A stretch of DNA of 64,000 bases, taken from Lysobacter sp. yr284. GTDB taxonomy: Bacteria > Pseudomonadota > Gammaproteobacteria > Xanthomonadales > Xanthomonadaceae. Positions 9,487 through 16,610 of the stretch are shown here, piece by piece; position 1 is the stretch's first letter, and every line of letters starts with the position of its first letter. Made by a program: the position numbers and the translations under genes. The notes beneath the pieces are model-generated. The model was not told the origin of the DNA. It searched no databases and saw only the letters and a program-made list of their open reading frames with translations. The stretch covers positions 1-64,000 of the forward strand of contig NZ_FNPT01000015.1 in the NCBI RefSeq assembly GCF_900107375.1. The letters run 5' to 3'.

Positions 9487-9699
9487 ATGAAAAAACTGAT
9501 ACGGCCTGCCAGGGAACGCTTCGAGGGCTGGAGTCGGGAGCGGCGCATTCAGCGATGGGGCGACATCGCCGTGCAGATGCTTCGTGCTGGCGAAAGGGAG
9601 CACGCACGCATCGCGATGGCGATAGCGAAGGCGGAGAGCGGCCTGCGATCCGGCATCCAGGTCGATCGCATGGAAAGAACTAAGCGCCTCAAGCGCTAG
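9487..9699 (+). CDS. small basic protein, unknown
   Basis: 70 residues, strongly basic and helical (ARERFEGWSRERRIQRWGD, AGEREHARIAMAIAKAESG). The ATG at 9487 has GGAG about ten bases upstream; an in-frame ATG at 9418 lacks one. No signal peptide or membrane segment. It is the last gene before the right breakpoint of the 8-kb insertion. Function unknown. Confidence 0.55.
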   Translation: MKKLIRPARERFEGWSRERRIQRWGDIAVQMLRAGEREHARIAMAIAKAESGLRSGIQVDRMERTKRLKR

Positions 9700-9835
9700 G
9701 GCTACACAGCGCGGCCTGTTGCCGCGTGAGCGCGGCCACGTGACGTGGCGACTGCAGCGCCACCTTCCGCACGCGCACCGCACACATCGCTGCTCATCTC
9801 CCGACGAACGGAGGAATCTTCGGGCCCTTCCTTCA

Positions 9836-9985
9836 GCTTAGGTCGTAATGTGACAGCACCACACCCAGCCGGCTGCTTGCGATTGCGGCCAGCGCATCGT
9901 TGCCATTCGCGGCTTCACCCACGATGCGCATGTCGCCCTGCGTTTCCAACACCGCAGAAAATAGTATGAGTGCAGAAGACGTGTG
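9836..9985 (-). pseudogene. response regulator, N-terminal receiver fragment
   Basis: Encodes the first half of a receiver domain (LFSAVLETQGDMRIVGEAAN, then DALAAIASSRLGVVLSHYDLS) and stops at a TGA immediately after the phospho-acceptor region (YDLS). The extreme N-terminus is also degraded: no start codon and the usual D-D-H motif are not readable. It matches exactly what is missing from 1279-1765, in the same orientation 8.1 kb away. Confidence 0.7.
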
Positions 9986-10194
9986 AGTGCTCTGCCAGCG
10001 CATCGGTTCAAACTTGCGCGGGCCATGGCATTCATTTTCATGGTGGTGCAAGGCGAAGACGGGAACCGCAATGTTGTCGTCGCGTAGCACGGTGATTAAA
10101 CAGATGCGATGCTCTGTGAGCACATGTCTTACATGCTCAGACGCCAGCGGGCACAGGCGCAGCATTTCCAATGCAACTTGCTTATTCGTAGAAA

Positions 10195-10222
10195 GTCCGC
10201 GGGGACGAAATGCCCCGCGGAC
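10195..10222 (-). terminator. terminator of the 10252-10464 gene
   Basis: Perfect 10-bp stem (GTCCGCGGGG / CCCCGCGGAC) with an 8-base loop. On the minus strand it follows the stop of the Cys-rich peptide gene by about 30 bp and is followed by TTTC. Confidence 0.7.
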
Positions 10223-10251
10223 CTCGGTTTATTCGGGCTTGCGCTCCTCGA

Positions 10252-10464
10252 TCAGGGAGGAATGCCGCAACGCCGCTTGCAAGCCTTGTATTCGGCCACG
10301 CACGTAGCGCTGGATCCACATGCGAAGTAGGTCACTTCGCAACGGTTTTGGCAGACTTCCCAAGGATTGAGGGGACCATCGGCGAACGCACTCAGCGAGA
10401 GCGCTGCACCGCAACAGAACGCCGCGAGCACGACCAAACGCGGTACCTTTCGCGTGACTTTCAT
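10252..10464 (-). CDS. small secreted cysteine-rich protein
   Basis: 70 residues. The ATG at 10464 is chosen over one four codons upstream because GGGAG lies five bases before it. A signal peptide (about residues 1-28, LVVLAAFCCGAALSLSAFA) is followed by about 42 residues with six cysteines (VCQNRCEV, YFACG, ATCVAEYKACKRRC), suggesting a compact disulfide-bonded peptide. A strong terminator follows. It resembles in plan the unrelated peptide at 36621-36839. Function unknown. Confidence 0.7.
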   Translation of the reverse strand: MKVTRKVPRLVVLAAFCCGAALSLSAFADGPLNPWEVCQNRCEVTYFACGSSATCVAEYKACKRRCGIPP

Positions 10465-10880
10465 GTCGACTCCCATCCTCGCCCGTCATTGGGCGTCGAT
10501 ACAAGTACCAATAAATCGCTGCGCGCGCCATAACTTCCGTAGTTCCGTCCTTGACTGAATAATTCATTCCTCGGGTAGTACAACTCATAGCTGCGAGATA
10601 TCAACGCAAGCCTGGACGATTCAAACCTCCACTTCATCGATAGACTGCGCTTGTTTCTTGTTGGCGAACGGACTCCCCAACTTGCATAGAACCGCCTCGA
10701 GCCTATCGCCGTAACTGCCAACACTGGACGCCTCGCGGACTGATATCCAACCTCATGCTGGAAATAGAAGCGCGGTAGATTTAATCAAAGCTTATGTGGC
10801 GTCTGGTCAAATTGACCATGAAGAGCCTGCCAGTCGGCACTGAGCAATGGGCACGATCAGATTCGGTATACGAGCTGATG
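10465..10880. other. intergenic, no gene seen
   Basis: About 415 bp with no supported frame. It holds the upstream region of the Cys-rich peptide gene and is relatively AT-rich. Confidence 0.4.
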
Positions 10881-11378
10881 TTAGAAGGCTCCGGCGCCAG
10901 GGCTTTTTTGATAGTTCATAGCTACAGCACCGACCGCCGCCGTTCCCAGAGCGGTCGCGTGGCGCAAGCGCGCGCTCGCACTGGCAAGCGCTGCAGCGAC
11001 CGCGCTGGCACTGACTCCATGCCCCTCAAGCCACGCCAGTCCATCCTGCAGATCGATGGCGACGTCGGCCAAGCTGCTCGCTTCAGTTGTCGGCTCGGCC
11101 TGCATACAGAAAATTCGACTGCTCGACACGAACGCGACCTCGACGGGGCGGAACGCGTCGCCCTCCTGCGTCTCGGCGTCAGCCGTCAGAACGCAGCAGA
11201 GCATGACGCGCCTTCGCGACGACCGGTGCACCGCGGGCGCTTGCACCAGTCACTCATCCATCCATCCGCAGATCCAGCCGATATCGGCGCAGACCTTCAA
11301 GAGCTTCGCCTCAACGCTGTCGCACAGACCCGCCATCCGCGCAGGACGCCGCGGTTGATTGCGCTTCGCATTCTTCGT
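10881..11378 (-). pseudogene. unknown protein, pseudogene copy 2
   Basis: Paralogue of 7752-8215. At the position where copy 1 has its ATG this copy has ACG (11376-11378), within the shared context AAGCAGC-x-CGAAG. It then encodes KRNQPRRPARM and SVEAKLLKVCADIGWICGW, hits TGA, and resumes with RRRVMLCCVLTADAETQE, PVEVAFVSSSR and a longer C-terminus ending at 10881. With start lost and an early stop it cannot make the original protein, although an internal ATG could give a C-terminal piece. Confidence 0.55.
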
Positions 11379-11461
11379 GCTGCTTCTGCCGTAATGAACT
11401 AGCGAACACAGCGCTACCAAGTCAGCCAGGACTCAAGCGCCCACGATGCCGGGACGGTCTA

Positions 11462-12082
11462 TCACCGCGCCCGCTGCAGACTCAGGAACTTGTACATATT
11501 CTCGATCGCGCGTTGGCGTCGCGCAGGGTCCATCCCGCCGTCGTCGACCAACTCCAGCTCGGCGTTGGCGATCCGGTTGGAAACCACGGCGTTGTCGATG
11601 TCGAGGTCTTGGCGACGGACCAGGCCGGAGACCCGGTAGGTCTGCTCCTTGCCGCTGACATCGAGCGTCAGCAGGCCCTGGATGCGCACGCTGCCGTCCG
11701 GCTTTACGGCGACCACCTCGGCCGGAATGATGGTCAGCAGGTCGCTGGGCACGACCTGGGAACCGCTGGCGACCGGCGGCTTGGCCCACGTCGACTTGAG
11801 CGCGAACACCCTGATCGCATCGCCTACGCGATGCGCGGGGTTCGCCGCCGGGTAACCGACATAGTCGTTGACGTCGACCGGGTCTTTGCGCGGCAATGAG
11901 GACGCCGGCGGCGGCGACATCGGCATCGGCGGCGCTTCCAGCACCACACCGGACGGTTGCGGGGGCGGAACCGGAATCGCCGACGCCGCGGAGTTCTGGG
12001 CCGTGGCGGGGCCGGCGCATACGGTCGCGACCATCAGCAGGGCCGCGATCGATGCATGGCGGGTCTTGGCTTGGGTACTCAT
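11462..12082 (-). CDS. FlgH-like (flagellar L-ring family) exported protein
   Basis: 206 residues; ATG at 12082 has AAAGGA eight bases upstream. A signal peptide ends near ATAQ, followed by a proline-rich linker and a domain with the FlgH pattern: AHRVGDAIRVF, then AEVVAVKPDGSVRIQGLLTL, then YRVSGLVRRQDLDIDNAVVS and NRIANAELEL. FlgH forms the outer-membrane L-ring of the flagellum, but there is no lipobox cysteine and no flagellar gene nearby. It may therefore be a repurposed or divergent member. Fold assignment is reasonable, flagellar role doubtful. Confidence 0.7.
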   Translation of the reverse strand: MSTQAKTRHASIAALLMVATVCAGPATAQNSAASAIPVPPPQPSGVVLEAPPMPMSPPPASSLPRKDPVDVNDYVGYPAANPAHRVGDAIRVFALKSTWAKPPVASGSQVVPSDLLTIIPAEVVAVKPDGSVRIQGLLTLDVSGKEQTYRVSGLVRRQDLDIDNAVVSNRIANAELELVDDGGMDPARRQRAIENMYKFLSLQRAR

Positions 12083-12184
12083 CTGTAACGTCCTTTTCGT
12101 TTCTTCGACGCCATCTTCCTGAGCTACATCGCGGCCCACCCGGCACTGGCTCGGGCGCGATCCGCTGAGCCCACGTCGCTTCCG

Positions 12185-12568
12185 TCAGGCGGCTGAAAGG
12201 TCAAGCTTCCGGATCTCATCGATCCGGCACGAACGGATACCGGGCCCGACCACGTGATCGAGCTTGGCGAAAACGCGCCCCATTCGGCTGGTCACGCCAA
12301 TCGCGCCGGTGTACTTCATGTTTTCGCAATGGCCGTAGAACCGCAAAAGGTAGGCCTCATCGCGTTTGACCCAGAGCGCGGCGGCGGTATCGCTGATGGG
12401 AGTCCATCCAGCGAATCGGGGTGCGACGGCACGAACACTCTTTACCGGTTCGCCCGCGTAACGACTGTAGAGCGCGAGCTTCTCCTCGCTGCTCATTTCG
12501 GGCGGCTTTGCGCAGGCGATCAGCGGAAACAACGAAGCGAGCGCGATGACGAATACGGTCGTTCTCAT
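12185..12568 (-). CDS. DUF6491 family lipoprotein
   Basis: 127 residues starting MRTTVFVIALASL, with a lipobox LIAC giving a lipidated Cys at residue 19, so probably an envelope lipoprotein. The mature part (SSEEKLALYSRYAGEPV, GWTPISDTAAALWV, YLLRFYGHCENM, VTSRMGRVFAKLD, CRIDEIRKLD) follows the DUF6491 pattern common in Xanthomonadaceae. The longer in-frame extension upstream lacks a start signal. Function of the family is unknown. Confidence 0.75.
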   Translation of the reverse strand: MRTTVFVIALASLFPLIACAKPPEMSSEEKLALYSRYAGEPVKSVRAVAPRFAGWTPISDTAAALWVKRDEAYLLRFYGHCENMKYTGAIGVTSRMGRVFAKLDHVVGPGIRSCRIDEIRKLDLSAA

Positions 12569-12982
12569 GCAGGCGAATCCTGTCGCTAAGTTCGGTCGGT
12601 GTTGCGGGCGGGACAACTGTCCCACCCTAATCAAAGCCAGGTAATTTATATATTGCCCGCACCAAAAAACACACTCGGCCAATCTTCGATAAGAACCGCG
12701 TGCGACACCGGCCGCGCGCTCGCAACCATCATACCGAAACGGCCAGCGCACGGTTCGCCTGTGTTTTATTTTCAGCGATTTAGCGCCGGCCACGAAATCG
12801 CGACCCGGCTTTGGCTTCGCCCGACGGCGACGGTTTCCAACCCCGGGCCCTTCGCTCATCGGATACGTACCCGCTTCCGGGCGCGCACGGCAGGCAGGCC
12901 CAGGCGCGTCGCCTGGGCCTGCCTCGAACGAACCGGGCAATCCACTTTCAGCGGAACGAAAGACGTTGTTCCGCAGCCAGCA
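12569..12982. other. intergenic with a strong hairpin
   Basis: About 415 bp without a credible gene. It contains the upstream region of the DUF6491 gene and, at 12892-12924, the terminator-like hairpin that follows the gene at 12983-13759. Confidence 0.5.
12892..12924 (-). terminator. hairpin after glycine-zipper protein gene
   Basis: Perfect 15-bp stem (AGGCAGGCCCAGGCG and its complement) with a three-base loop, about 60 bp past the stop of the 12983-13759 gene on the minus strand. No T-run. Confidence 0.6.
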
Positions 12983-13759
12983 TCAGCGGCCGTCTTTGTC
13001 CGCGTCCCCGGGCAGTGCGCGCTCTACGCTGTGCCACGCATCCTTGGCCGCGCCCTTGGCCTCGTCCCAACCCAGTCGCGACTCGCCCTTGACGTGGTTC
13101 CAGCGCTGGCCGAGTTCGGTTTCCAGCCGATCGTCCCATTCGCGGTCGGTGTGCTGGTGCCGCGCCTGCGTGCCCAGGCGATACGCCGGCTGGTAATCCG
13201 CGTACTGCGCATCGGCGTCGCGATACGGGGCTTGATCGAAACGCGACTGGTGATACCGATCGGTGGCCTCGTAGGTGCGATAGGTGCGATCCGCCCGCCC
13301 CCACGAATCGTGCACCGCCGCGCGCGCGTCGCTCCATTCCAGCTGGGACTGCCCGCGCGCCTGGGCCCAATCGCGCTCGAGCTCGGCTTCGGTGCTGTGG
13401 TCCCACGCGCGGTCGCGCAGGTTCGAGCGCGCCGCCGCGCCATAGGCGTAGGCAGGGCCGTAGTCGCGGTCGTAGTCGTACTTGGGATCGTAGTACGGGC
13501 GCCGGCTGTACTCCTCGCGCCAATAGCCGGCTTCGCCGGTCGGATCGATTTTCTCGGCCACGCCCTTGCCGGCGGAGGCACCGGCGATCGCGCCGATGCC
13601 GCCGCCGATCAACATTCCGATCGGCCCGCCCAACGCGCCTAAAACCATGCCCGCCGCGGCGCCGCCCAAGCCGCCGACGCCTACGCCGACGGGATGAGCG
13701 CCCGGCGTACCGGTGATGGGATCGCGATTCAGATCGCGTGGTTCTTTGTTGCTCGTCAT
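12983..13759 (-). CDS. glycine-zipper protein with charged repeats
   Basis: 258 residues; ATG at 13759 has GGAG six bases upstream. Residues about 22-70 are a glycine/alanine-rich hydrophobic zipper (GVGGLGGAAAGMVLGALGG, IGGGIGAIAGASAG) that could span or associate with a membrane. The rest is hydrophilic and rich in Tyr, Asp, Arg and Trp, with recurring W-x-x-x-R/K segments (RAWDHSTEAELERDW, HTDREWDDRLETELGQRW, WHSVERAL). No signal peptide. It may be a stress-type envelope protein. Function unknown. Confidence 0.7.
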   Translation of the reverse strand: MTSNKEPRDLNRDPITGTPGAHPVGVGVGGLGGAAAGMVLGALGGPIGMLIGGGIGAIAGASAGKGVAEKIDPTGEAGYWREEYSRRPYYDPKYDYDRDYGPAYAYGAAARSNLRDRAWDHSTEAELERDWAQARGQSQLEWSDARAAVHDSWGRADRTYRTYEATDRYHQSRFDQAPYRDADAQYADYQPAYRLGTQARHQHTDREWDDRLETELGQRWNHVKGESRLGWDEAKGAAKDAWHSVERALPGDADKDGR

Positions 13760-14170
13760 TGGTTCGCTCCAAGCGGATCGAAACTGTCCGCACGTGGCGA
13801 AGATTCGGCCAGCGCGCATGTGGAGCGCGTCGCGGAGACGCGAAAAGTTTTTAACATCGCGCGACCGGCGCGAAGACATCCGTCGTTGCACCGAACCGAG
13901 GCGGCTGCCGAAGCTGAAGCGTTCAATCTCAGAGTGTGCTGTCGCACGCAGCGAATATCGGCGCGGATTCATCGAGCGGCGCGTCCTCAACGGTCGCTCG
14001 TAGCGTTCGGTCCCGGTCGTGCGCGCATACGAGGCACAGTTGCCGAATCAATGCCTGCGTGCGCCAAGGCAGAGGCGCGCGTCTGTTCTCGCTCGCCTTC
14101 TGCCCGCTCGGCGTCGTGCGGCTGAGCGCATGTTCGCCGGCTGCAACCCGATCGCGCCAAGCCGCGCCGA
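13760..14170. other. intergenic, no gene seen
   Basis: About 410 bp between two minus-strand genes. Frames on both strands lack start signals and typical codon use. Confidence 0.5.
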
Positions 14171-14527
14171 TCACCGCTGAGCGGAAACCACCACGAAGGC
14201 TCTCAACTCCGCCATCTTGCCGTCGCGGAAACGCCAGACATCGCAATAATCGTGACGGACCGGTCGGCCCTGGTCGTCGGCAGCGTCGATAACGCCCAAG
14301 GCCGCCACCATGTCGTTTTCGCCGATCAGTTCGGTAACGGTGAAACGCGGCGCTTCGATGTAGTTCTTTTTCATCCAGCCACGGACCGCCGCCTTGCCGT
14401 GCAGGCTTTGCTCGCCCATCGCCGTCCACACGATATCGTCCGTGCAGAAGGCCAGGAACGCTTCGATGTCCAAAGCGCGGATCGCTTCGTTCGCCGCTTC
14501 GAGGACGGCCTTGTTCGTGCGCGACAT
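14171..14527 (-). CDS. SnoaL-like / NTF2-fold protein
   Basis: 118 residues covering one cone-shaped NTF2-like domain: an N-terminal helix (EAANEAIRALDIEAFLAFCTDD), IVWTAMGEQSLHGKAAVRGW, and the strands VTELIGENDMVAALGVI, DYCDVWRFRDGKMAELRAFV. This is the usual length for SnoaL-like proteins, which act as small-molecule isomerases, hydratases or ligand binders. No neighbour points to a pathway. Fold confident, function open. Confidence 0.85.
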   Translation of the reverse strand: MSRTNKAVLEAANEAIRALDIEAFLAFCTDDIVWTAMGEQSLHGKAAVRGWMKKNYIEAPRFTVTELIGENDMVAALGVIDAADDQGRPVRHDYCDVWRFRDGKMAELRAFVVVSAQR

Positions 14528-14702
14528 TCTGACCTCCGTCGTAGCGCAGCCATCGCGGCCGCGCAGGGGTCACAAGAGTTAACGCCAACGGCGTTAGTCG
14601 TCCGTGACCGGCGCGTCCTCTATCGCACACGCCGCGCATCGATCGGTCCTCGCGCTCCATCTGTGAATACAATACGGACCCGATCCATCGCGAGGACGCT
14701 CC

Positions 14703-15914
14703 GTGGCAGACATGCCCGTCGCTGCAGGACGCCTGCAAACCCCGCCGTCGGCCGCCGAGGCCCACCGGCTTCCCGGCCTCGACTTGTTGCGGGCGGCCGC
14801 CGTGGCGTGGGTCATGCTGTTCCACTCCTTCCTCAACGAGGGACCCGACGAGGGCCTGACATGGCTATGCCATTACGGCTGGATGGGCGTCGACCTGTTC
14901 TTCGTGCTGAGCGGTTTCCTGATCGGTTCGCAGGTGCTGGCGCCGCTCGCGCGCGGCGAGCGGTTGTCGTTCGGCGGGTTCTACCTGCGTCGCGCGTTCC
15001 GCATCCTGCCGGCGTTCCTGGCGGTGCTGGCGGTGTATCTGCTGGTGCCGGGGTTCCGCGAATCGCCGGGGCTGGAGTCGGCGTGGAAGTTCCTGAGCTT
15101 CACCCTCAATCTGCTGATCGACTACCGCCAGAACCAGGCGTTCTCGCACGCGTGGTCGCTGTGCGTCGAGGAACATTTCTATCTGGTGTTCCCGCTGTTG
15201 GCGTGGTGGCTGATGCGCAGGTCTTCGACGGCGGCGTTCGTGGCCATCTGCGCGAGCGTGGTGCTCGGCGGCATCGCGCTGCGCGCCGGGGTCTGGCTGC
15301 ACGATGTCGAAACCGAAGGCCCGGTGGGCGAGTCGGCGCGCAGCTGGTTCGCCGAGGACATCTATTTCCCGACCTGGAACCGGCTCGACGGCTTGTTGGC
15401 CGGCGTGGTGCTGGCCAGCCTGAAGATCTTCCGCGCGCAATGGTGGCGGCGCGCCCAGGCCTACGCCAACGGCGCCCTGCTCGCGGGGCTGGGCGTGGTG
15501 GCCGTGGCCATGTGGCTGTTCCGCGAGCGCACCGGCTTGCTCGCCAACGCGATCGGCTGGCCGGTGCTGTCGGCCGGTTTCGCGTTGCTGGTCTTCGCCG
15601 GCGCCACCCGCGCCAGCTGGATCGGTCGCTGGTCGATCCCCGGCATCGGTTGGTTGGCCGCCACCTCGTACAGCCTGTACCTGGTGCACAAGGGCGTGTT
15701 CCATGTGGTGGACGAGTCCGTCGGCGATCAGCTGGCAGGCCACAGCCTCGTCGCTTTCGCCGTCTACGGCCTCGCCGCCTTGGCTGCGGCGGCGGTGTTG
15801 CATTACGGGGTGGAGCAGCCGTTTCTGCGGCTGCGCGACTGGGCGCTCAGTGGCCGCGCGAAGGCGCCGGCGCCGGGCGCGGATCCGGTTCGAGGGTCGG
15901 CGATAGGCGAGTGA
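14703..15914 (+). CDS. acyltransferase 3 family membrane protein
   Basis: 403 residues, GTG start with GAGG about eight bases upstream (an ATG three codons in is the alternative). About ten hydrophobic segments. The family motifs are present: RLPGLDLLRAAAVAWVMLFHS with the catalytic-type His, GWMGVDLFFVLSGFLIG, and FYLRRAFRILPAFL. These integral inner-membrane enzymes O-acylate sugars of surface polysaccharides, antibiotics or peptidoglycan. It is a single gene, so the acceptor is unknown. Confidence 0.9.
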   Translation: MADMPVAAGRLQTPPSAAEAHRLPGLDLLRAAAVAWVMLFHSFLNEGPDEGLTWLCHYGWMGVDLFFVLSGFLIGSQVLAPLARGERLSFGGFYLRRAFRILPAFLAVLAVYLLVPGFRESPGLESAWKFLSFTLNLLIDYRQNQAFSHAWSLCVEEHFYLVFPLLAWWLMRRSSTAAFVAICASVVLGGIALRAGVWLHDVETEGPVGESARSWFAEDIYFPTWNRLDGLLAGVVLASLKIFRAQWWRRAQAYANGALLAGLGVVAVAMWLFRERTGLLANAIGWPVLSAGFALLVFAGATRASWIGRWSIPGIGWLAATSYSLYLVHKGVFHVVDESVGDQLAGHSLVAFAVYGLAALAAAAVLHYGVEQPFLRLRDWALSGRAKAPAPGADPVRGSAIGE

Positions 15915-16003
15915 GGCGGGCGGCGTCGCTGTTGCGCGTACGAACATCCGCTACGGGCCGCAGAGCCAACGCCGTGCGCCAGGCAATGCGCGCCCGCGCA
16001 GAA

Positions 16004-16033
16004 CCGCCGGCCGGAACGGATTCCGGCCGGCGG
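16004..16033 (-). terminator. terminator of the S8-1/I9-1 operon
   Basis: Perfect 13-bp stem (CCGCCGGCCGGAA / TTCCGGCCGGCGG) with loop CGGA, about 25 bp beyond the stop of the 16059-16607 gene on the minus strand. Confidence 0.65.
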
Positions 16034-16058
16034 CTCGTGCTTGCGCAAGAACCGACGC

Positions 16059-16607
16059 TCAGTAGAGGACGTTTTCCTCTTCGATGATCGCCGGGCTCGC
16101 TTCCTTCACCCCAGCCAGCGCCTGGATCTTGCGCATCGCGCTCATCGCGTCCTGCACCGAGCCGAACTCGATCCGGCCGTTGCCGCCGACCTTGGAGGCG
16201 TAGGTCAGCTTGCCGCCGCTCGCGCGTACGGCCGCGCCGAGCGCCGAAGCGTCGGCGACGTAGACGTTCAGGGTGGAGGTCACCACCACCGGCTTGCCGG
16301 TGTCGGCGATCGCCGCCGCCATCTTCTGCTTGGCCGGGGCGACGGCCTTGCTCGCGGATTTGGCCGCGCCGGACTGCAGCTTGATCTGGTACTTGCCGAC
16401 CTGCACCTGCTGGGCATCGGCCGCCTGCGCGGTCTTGAGCGTGCTGACCTGCGCCATCGGCGCGAGCGTGAAGCGGGTGTCGCCGATGCTGAAGCTGTCG
16501 CCGGTCGCGGCCTGCTGCAGTTCGCGCCGGGCGCTGTCGCCGGACTGCGCGCCGGCGATGCCCGCCGCCGCCAGCAGGATCGGAACGAGGAGTACGTTGG
16601 TTTTCAT
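16059..16607 (-). CDS. secreted I9/propeptide-like protein paired with S8-1
   Basis: 182 residues with a signal peptide (about 1-20). After a conserved beta-rich stretch (TGDSFSIGDTRFTLAP) and a variable Ala/Lys linker comes a ~75-residue C-terminal domain: VVVTSTLNVYV, helix ALGAAVRASGG, KLTYAS, GRIEFGS, helix VQDAMSAMRKIQALAGVK, EASPAIIEEENVLY. This order is that of subtilisin propeptides (inhibitor I9), whose end also reads V-x-x-V-E-E-D. The gene begins three bases after the S8-1 stop, so the two are translationally coupled. Inferred role: trans-acting folding chaperone and/or inhibitor of the protease. The I9 call rests on pattern reading. Confidence 0.7.
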   Translation of the reverse strand: MKTNVLLVPILLAAAGIAGAQSGDSARRELQQAATGDSFSIGDTRFTLAPMAQVSTLKTAQAADAQQVQVGKYQIKLQSGAAKSASKAVAPAKQKMAAAIADTGKPVVVTSTLNVYVADASALGAAVRASGGKLTYASKVGGNGRIEFGSVQDAMSAMRKIQALAGVKEASPAIIEEENVLY

Positions 16608-16610
16608 CGG

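Larger units (their letters stand above)
1766..9835. mobile_element. about 8.1-kb insertion splitting a response-regulator gene
   Basis: The gene fragments on either side (9836-9985 and 1279-1765, both minus strand) are complementary halves of one receiver/LuxR protein. Joining them gives the continuous motif DLS-RPDMDGLEM, with one base of mismatch at the join. Both breakpoints carry CTTA on the plus strand, a possible 4-bp target duplication. The inserted DNA holds the RHS toxin, Sel1 protein, small secreted proteins and one pseudogene, but no recognisable integrase or transposase. Exact ends are inferred. Confidence 0.5.

Noticed and set aside
10794-11402. 202-codon plus-strand frame.
   Set aside because: It lies antisense to the second pseudogene copy, whose minus-strand frame is conserved with copy 1; the plus frame is not.
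14252-16087. 611-codon plus-strand frame overlapping the SnoaL-like and acyltransferase genes.
   Set aside because: Arginine/alanine-rich out-of-frame translation; the acyltransferase and SnoaL frames contain full family motifs instead.
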